The notes below the pieces were generated by a model. It was not told the origin of the DNA, ran no database searches, and saw nothing but the letters and a program-made list of their open reading frames with translations. Source: Brevibacillus porteri (GTDB lineage Bacteria; Bacillota; Bacilli; Brevibacillales; Brevibacillaceae). From it: a stretch of 64,000 nucleotides of DNA. This document shows, one piece after another, positions 60,399-64,000 of this stretch. Every line of letters starts with the position of its first letter. Positions within the stretch are counted from its first letter, which is position 1. The DNA is taken from the NCBI RefSeq assembly GCF_003013475.1, contig NZ_PXZO01000052.1, positions 1 to 64,000 of the forward strand, written 5' to 3'. A program made the position numbers and the translations under genes.

Positions 60399-61625
60399 TC
60401 AGACTGTTACACTGGCATATTTTATCCGGTCAAAAGCAAAAAGATCGGCGTCCGAATGACTTCCTTTGGTAATCAGATCACTGATAATTTGCGCGCCGAT
60501 GGTCGAATAGACGGTTCCGTTCCCACCGTAGCCTAGTGTGAACAAGCAATGCGGATAGCCTTTCTGCTCCCCAAAAAGCGGGAGTCCGTCATGGGTATCG
60601 ACAAAAGTCGCTCCCCAATAATATTCAGCTCGCATTGGAATCTCTGGAAATAACTCTTGAATCTTTGCGAGCAAATGATCCCGCTTTTTCAGACTGGAAG
60701 CCTCCTTCTTTTGTAAGTCGTTCAACGGCTCATCCAGTCCTCCGACAATGATTCTCCCTTCCGAACAAGTACGGATATATAAATAGGGACGGGCTGTTTC
60801 CCAGATTAAACATGCATGCGGCCAACCCGTAAGCGCTTCGACTTGATTGGTCACGATGGAAAACGAGCTGGAAATCACAGCGTTGGCATTGCGCTTCATG
60901 GATTGTGCTTCGTAGCCAGTGGCAAACACGGCACGCCTGCACTTGATTGTGTGCCCATTATTGGTATAGACCAAAAGCCCTCCGTCCTGCACTTTTTGAT
61001 GCACGACTTCCGTGTTTTCGTATACCCGCATCCCTTTTTTCACAGAGTGGGCGATCACACCGTTGGCAAATTTGTACGGATTGAGCTCCGCATCTCCCTT
61101 GGAATAAATAGCCCCTGCCCTCGAAAAAGAGAATCGCTTCTCTATATCCGGTCGCTCCAAATAGGTGACTGGAAAGCCAAACTTCCTCAATAACTGGTAC
61201 TCTGTCCGCAAGCTCTCCGCATCAGCTGGTTCACTGGCATAATACAAGCTGTCACGTCTTATGTAATCTGGAGATTGATCTAGCTGCCCAGAGATGTTTT
61301 CCAATTCATCAACCGCCTGCCGCGTCAGTTCGTAAAAACGAACTCCTTTTTGCTCACCGAACGAATGGATACAGGCTGTTAACGTTTTATCGTTGCATAT
61401 TTGCAACAAACCGGTGTTAGCGCTGCTGCTGCCCCCACTCACCCGCCGTTTATCCACGAGGATGACATCCACATCATGCTGCTTCAAATAATAGGAAACG
61501 AGTGCTCCTGCCTCACCGCCACCAATGATCAGAACGTCACACTTCACGTCCTCGGTCAGAGCGGGATATAGGGGTGGCGCTGGCAATGTTTCTGGCCAAT
61601 ACAGTTTTCCGGTCACGAATATCAT
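60399..61625 (-). CDS. FAD-dependent oxidoreductase, DAO family
   Basis: The 408-residue flavoprotein has the FAD-binding motif LIIGGGEAGALVSYYL (about residue 31), the GGSSSANTG stretch and a C-terminal FAD region GYGGNGTVYSTIGAQI. It belongs to the D-amino-acid/glycine oxidase (DAO) superfamily, which oxidises amine substrates. The particular amine is not evident. The ATG at 61625 follows GAGGGG by eight bases. It is a single gene with a terminator. Confidence 0.78.
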   Translation of the reverse strand: MIFVTGKLYWPETLPAPPLYPALTEDVKCDVLIIGGGEAGALVSYYLKQHDVDVILVDKRRVSGGSSSANTGLLQICNDKTLTACIHSFGEQKGVRFYELTRQAVDELENISGQLDQSPDYIRRDSLYYASEPADAESLRTEYQLLRKFGFPVTYLERPDIEKRFSFSRAGAIYSKGDAELNPYKFANGVIAHSVKKGMRVYENTEVVHQKVQDGGLLVYTNNGHTIKCRRAVFATGYEAQSMKRNANAVISSSFSIVTNQVEALTGWPHACLIWETARPYLYIRTCSEGRIIVGGLDEPLNDLQKKEASSLKKRDHLLAKIQELFPEIPMRAEYYWGATFVDTHDGLPLFGEQKGYPHCLFTLGYGGNGTVYSTIGAQIISDLITKGSHSDADLFAFDRIKYASVTV

Positions 61626-61774
61626 CAGCAAGTCCCCTCAGGCTGAAAGTATCAATACGGACGTTACTTCAATTCTCAACCATAGGATAACCAACACGCC
61701 AACAGGCATCCGCTCCCCTATCGCACAATTCATTGGTGATGCGTTATGATGGGTGTCAGAAGGAGTGATTGTGA

Positions 61775-62077
61775 TTGACTACGGTATACGTAAAGCTTCC
61801 GCATGAAAATGCAGTTGTTCGAGAAATCGCTGGGACGGATGAACTACAGGAGCTGGTGGGTGGAGATTATGAGATAGTGGAGGATGACCATCTGGAGGGA
61901 ATCTCTCTCGTTGTGAATGAAGATGCGCGCGGGGTACAAGCCAACAATTTCCCCATCACATCAGATGGGTTTTTAGACTGGGTCTATGGACCTTGCGTAT
62001 TCGTCAAAGCAGATGGACGTTCGCTGACAGCTGACGATCTTTCGAGAATCGACCAGTTTTTATCCGCCAAAGGATGA
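61775..62077 (+). CDS. DUF3846-like protein
   Basis: The 100-residue soluble protein has an N-terminal strand VYVKLPHENAVVREI, a middle EGISLVVNEDARGVQANNF and an ending that reads GPCVFVKADGRSLTADDLSRI. This is the pattern of DUF3846, small proteins of unknown role often found on plasmids and phages. AAGGAGTGA precedes the TTG at 61775. It is a single gene with its own terminator. Confidence 0.6.
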   Translation: MTTVYVKLPHENAVVREIAGTDELQELVGGDYEIVEDDHLEGISLVVNEDARGVQANNFPITSDGFLDWVYGPCVFVKADGRSLTADDLSRIDQFLSAKG

Positions 62078-62095
62078 GGATTTGATCAAAACAAT

Positions 62096-62147
62096 GACCC
62101 CTGACGTATCAGCTTACCTCCATTTACACGGCTGATGATCAGGGGTC
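62096..62147. terminator. Bidirectional terminator between the DUF3846-like gene and dut
   Basis: GACCCCTGA pairs with TCAGGGGTC, and an inner ATCAGC/GCTGAT stem extends it. TTGTATTTTT follows on the plus strand. Confidence 0.75.
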
Positions 62148-62168
62148 TTGTATTTTTACTCGATAGAA

Positions 62169-62705
62169 CTAGCTCTTGATACCGCTGCTGCCGAAGCCGC
62201 CTGCTCCTCTTTCTGTCTCATCCAGCTCATCGACTACTTCGAACTGTGCGACTGGAACGATTGCAATGACGCCCTGTGCAATCCGGTCCCCTTTTTTGAT
62301 CAAGTAGCTATGTGCATCGACTTCTTGTTCAACGGTTACTTCGTTTTCGCTAGCGCCCAGACATACCTTGCCACTTTTTCCGGATGCGATTCGAATGTTA
62401 TCGATCAGGACACATACTTCACCGCGATAGCCTGCATCAACAGTCCCTGGTGCATTGGACAAGCGCAGCTTTGTTTTTGCACTGATCCCCGAGCGAGGGC
62501 GCACTTGCAATTCAAATCCTTCTGGAAGCGCGAACGCCAAGCCAGTTCTAACTTTTGCAGATTGGCCAGGGGCAATCAATGTATCCTCTACCGCGACCAG
62601 ATCAAAGCCCGCGTCCATTGCTCTCGCGTACGCAGGGATCACGGCGTCTTGGTGGAGCTTTTTAATTTTCACCTGTGTAACCAGGCGCTCATTTGTCATG
62701 TTCAT
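62169..62705 (-). CDS. dut: dUTP diphosphatase
   Basis: The 178-residue protein has the five dUTPase motifs: DAGFDL, RPRSG, NAPGTVDAGYRGEV, GDRIAQ and the C-terminal RGAGGFGSSG. As a homotrimer it converts dUTP to dUMP, keeping uracil out of DNA. GGAGAG lies eight bases before the ATG at 62705. It is a single gene. Confidence 0.9.
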   Translation of the reverse strand: MNMTNERLVTQVKIKKLHQDAVIPAYARAMDAGFDLVAVEDTLIAPGQSAKVRTGLAFALPEGFELQVRPRSGISAKTKLRLSNAPGTVDAGYRGEVCVLIDNIRIASGKSGKVCLGASENEVTVEQEVDAHSYLIKKGDRIAQGVIAIVPVAQFEVVDELDETERGAGGFGSSGIKS

Positions 62706-62901
62706 GTAATGGTCTCTCCTCTATAGCGTTTCAGCTGATTACCATTCATAGTGTACAGGATGCGTCCACTTCCAGCAAGAAGCACCGATTTTCATAAAAA
62801 CCTCACAAATCCCTTTCTTTTTCAGCGCTTATAACAATGGAATGTGATATAATCACCGTTGCATCTAAAATCACAATTGAAAAGAAAGGTGGAATTGTAC
62901 C

Positions 62902-63846
62902 TTGCAAGTACAAAAACCATATCGCATTTTGTTGTATTACAAGTATACTCCTATTGAAAATTATGAGGAGTACGCAGCCGAGCACTTGCAATTTTGCAAG
63001 GATAACGGGCTGAAAGGGCGGATTATCGTAGCTCCGGAGGGCATTAATGGAACCGTATCCGGCACGATTGAACAAACCGACGCCTACATGGAATATGTGC
63101 GAAAAGATCCACGTTTTAGTGATATGTGGTTTAAAATAGATGAGTCGGAAGAGCATGCATTCAAAAAAATGTTTGTGCGCCCGAAACAGGAGCTCGTAAC
63201 CTGGCGTTTGGAGGAAGATGTTAATCCGAATGAACTAGTCGGCACCTATCTGAACCCAAAAGAATGGCACGAAATGATGCAGGAAGAAGACGTCGTGATC
63301 CTTGACGGTCGCAACTATTACGAATACGATTTGGGACATTTCCGTGGTGCGATTCGCCCAGAAGTGGATTCATCCCGAGAGTTCCCTGAGTGGATTCGTG
63401 AAAACATGAGCCAGTTCAAGGATAAAAAAGTCCTCACCTACTGCACAGGCGGTATTCGTTGCGAAAAGCTGACAGGTGTCTTGCTGCAACAAGGTTTTGA
63501 AAATGTTTACCACCTTGAGGGCGGAATTGTCACGTATGGAAAAGATCCAGAAGTCCAAGGGCGTCTGTGGGATGGAAAATGCTACGTATTTGACGAGCGT
63601 ATCTCTGTTCCGATCAACCATACCGAAGAAGACGTCGTGATTGGACGCTGTCACTACTGCGGTACTGTGGAAGACCGCTATCTCAACTGCGCCAACCCAT
63701 TCTGCAACAAGCAGCACTTCTGCTGCCCAGAATGTGAGACAAAATTCAAGCGTTCTTGCTCCGACGAATGCCGCGAGCACCCTCGCAACCGTTATGTAGA
63801 AGCAGAAGAAAAAGCAAAGCTAGCAGCTGCTGGATCAAACGCTTAA
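62902..63846 (+). CDS. trhO: tRNA uridine(34) hydroxylase TrhO (rhodanese family)
   Basis: The 314-residue protein has an N-terminal acylphosphatase-like region, a rhodanese domain (about 120-215) with catalytic Cys in [10 protein letters not shown], and a C-terminal Cys-rich tail ([14 protein letters not shown] and following) that probably binds zinc. TrhO makes 5-hydroxyuridine at position 34 of tRNAs using oxygen. AAAGGTGG lies nine bases before the TTG at 62902. A TATAAT lies at 62848-62853 but its -35 is poor. Confidence 0.88.
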   Translation: MQVQKPYRILLYYKYTPIENYEEYAAEHLQFCKDNGLKGRIIVAPEGINGTVSGTIEQTDAYMEYVRKDPRFSDMWFKIDESEEHAFKKMFVRPKQELVTWRLEEDVNPNELVGTYLNPKEWHEMMQEEDVVILDGRNYYEYDLGHFRGAIRPEVDSSREFPEWIRENMSQFKDKKVLTYCTGGIRCEKLTGVLLQQGFENVYHLEGGIVTYGKDPEVQGRLWDGKCYVFDERISVPINHTEEDVVIGRCHYCGTVEDRYLNCANPFCNKQHFCCPECETKFKRSCSDECREHPRNRYVEAEEKAKLAAAGSNA

Positions 63847-63862
63847 ACAGCATACACGACCG

Positions 63863-63895
63863 AACAAGCTGATTCTTACGTAGAGTCAGCTTGTT
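63863..63895 (+). terminator. Terminator after trhO
   Basis: AACAAGCTGA pairs with TCAGCTTGTT, followed by a run of T, 17 bases past the stop codon. Confidence 0.85.
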
Positions 63896-63969
63896 TTTTT
63901 ATAGGCAAAAGGCTCACCCTTCTCTCCCTCCCTTTTCCATCCCTTCTCCCTTTTGCCTGAATTTGGTAC

Positions 63970-63975
63970 TATAAT
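63970..63975 (+). promoter_or_regulatory. Possible -10 element at the window edge
   Basis: TATAAT lies 25 bases from the end of the window. No clear -35 is seen at 17 bases. It would serve a gene starting outside the window. Confidence 0.35.
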
Positions 63976-64000
63976 AAAAATCAAATCATTCGAAAAAGGG

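Noticed and set aside
1-64000. CRISPR array, rRNA operon or insertion sequence
   Set aside because: No regularly spaced repeats with spacers, no rRNA sequence and no transposase frame were found in the window.

Overview
The window looks like about 64 kb of chromosome from an endospore-forming Paenibacillaceae, most likely a Brevibacillus. This is inferred from protein character: a CotF-like coat protein, XerS, MbcS, a YuzF-like protein, SDR-type threonine dehydrogenase next to kbl, strong AGGAGG ribosome sites and frequent GTG/TTG starts. No database search was possible. Most genes lie on the minus strand.

Layout. 1-9.6 kb: an attenuator-like hairpin for a gene left of the window, a coat protein, threonine catabolism (kbl-tdh, with a CcpA cre box), XerS, a manganese catalase, a glycosyltransferase and MbcS. 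9.7-17.9 kb: a TetR-led catabolic operon with an acyl-CoA ligase, a MaoC hydratase, a KAS III-like enzyme with a Cys-His-His triad, and a complete Liv-type ABC importer. 18-22.7 kb: a two-domain NlpC/P60 protein with a degenerate first domain, a fumarylacetoacetase-family enzyme, a VanW protein and a ferredoxin reductase behind a Fur box.

22.87-33.91 kb is the most interesting region: an 11-kb island inserted in the 3' end of tRNA-Leu(CAG). It is bounded by 56-bp direct repeats, and the tRNA operon's own terminator has been pushed to the far side. Its conjugation/mobilization genes (TOPRIM_2/DUF3991, MobL/MobP3-type relaxase, CpaF-like and TadC-like proteins, tyrosine integrase) are all truncated or frameshifted. 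An AT-rich operon of five overlapping or closely spaced genes is intact: a restriction-endonuclease-fold ABC-3C effector, an ABC-3C middle component, a Rad50-like ATPase with a CPVC zinc hook, a sacsin-type GHKL ATPase of about 1030 residues, and an AlbA_2/Schlafen-like protein fused to a PD-(D/E)XK-like domain. I propose it as a composite anti-mobile-element defence system.

34-47.5 kb: tRNA-Asp, tRNA-Thr and tRNA-Leu in one transcription unit, a LysM-SH3-NlpC/P60 enzyme, an M3 oligopeptidase, then an ECF transporter plus two peptidases behind a sigma-54 promoter with repeated upstream sites and its own PAS-AAA+-Fis activator. After that come two GNAT enzymes and a nitrilase. 47.6-54 kb: a PucR-controlled uptake and hydrolysis operon. 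54-64 kb: an ABC-F ATPase, the sulfate ABC importer with a strong promoter and a palindromic operator, an amino-acid-oxidase-like flavoprotein, dUTPase and TrhO. Several proteins too small for routine ORF calling are also listed (52 aa at 1190-1348 minus; 38 aa at 56065-56181 plus).
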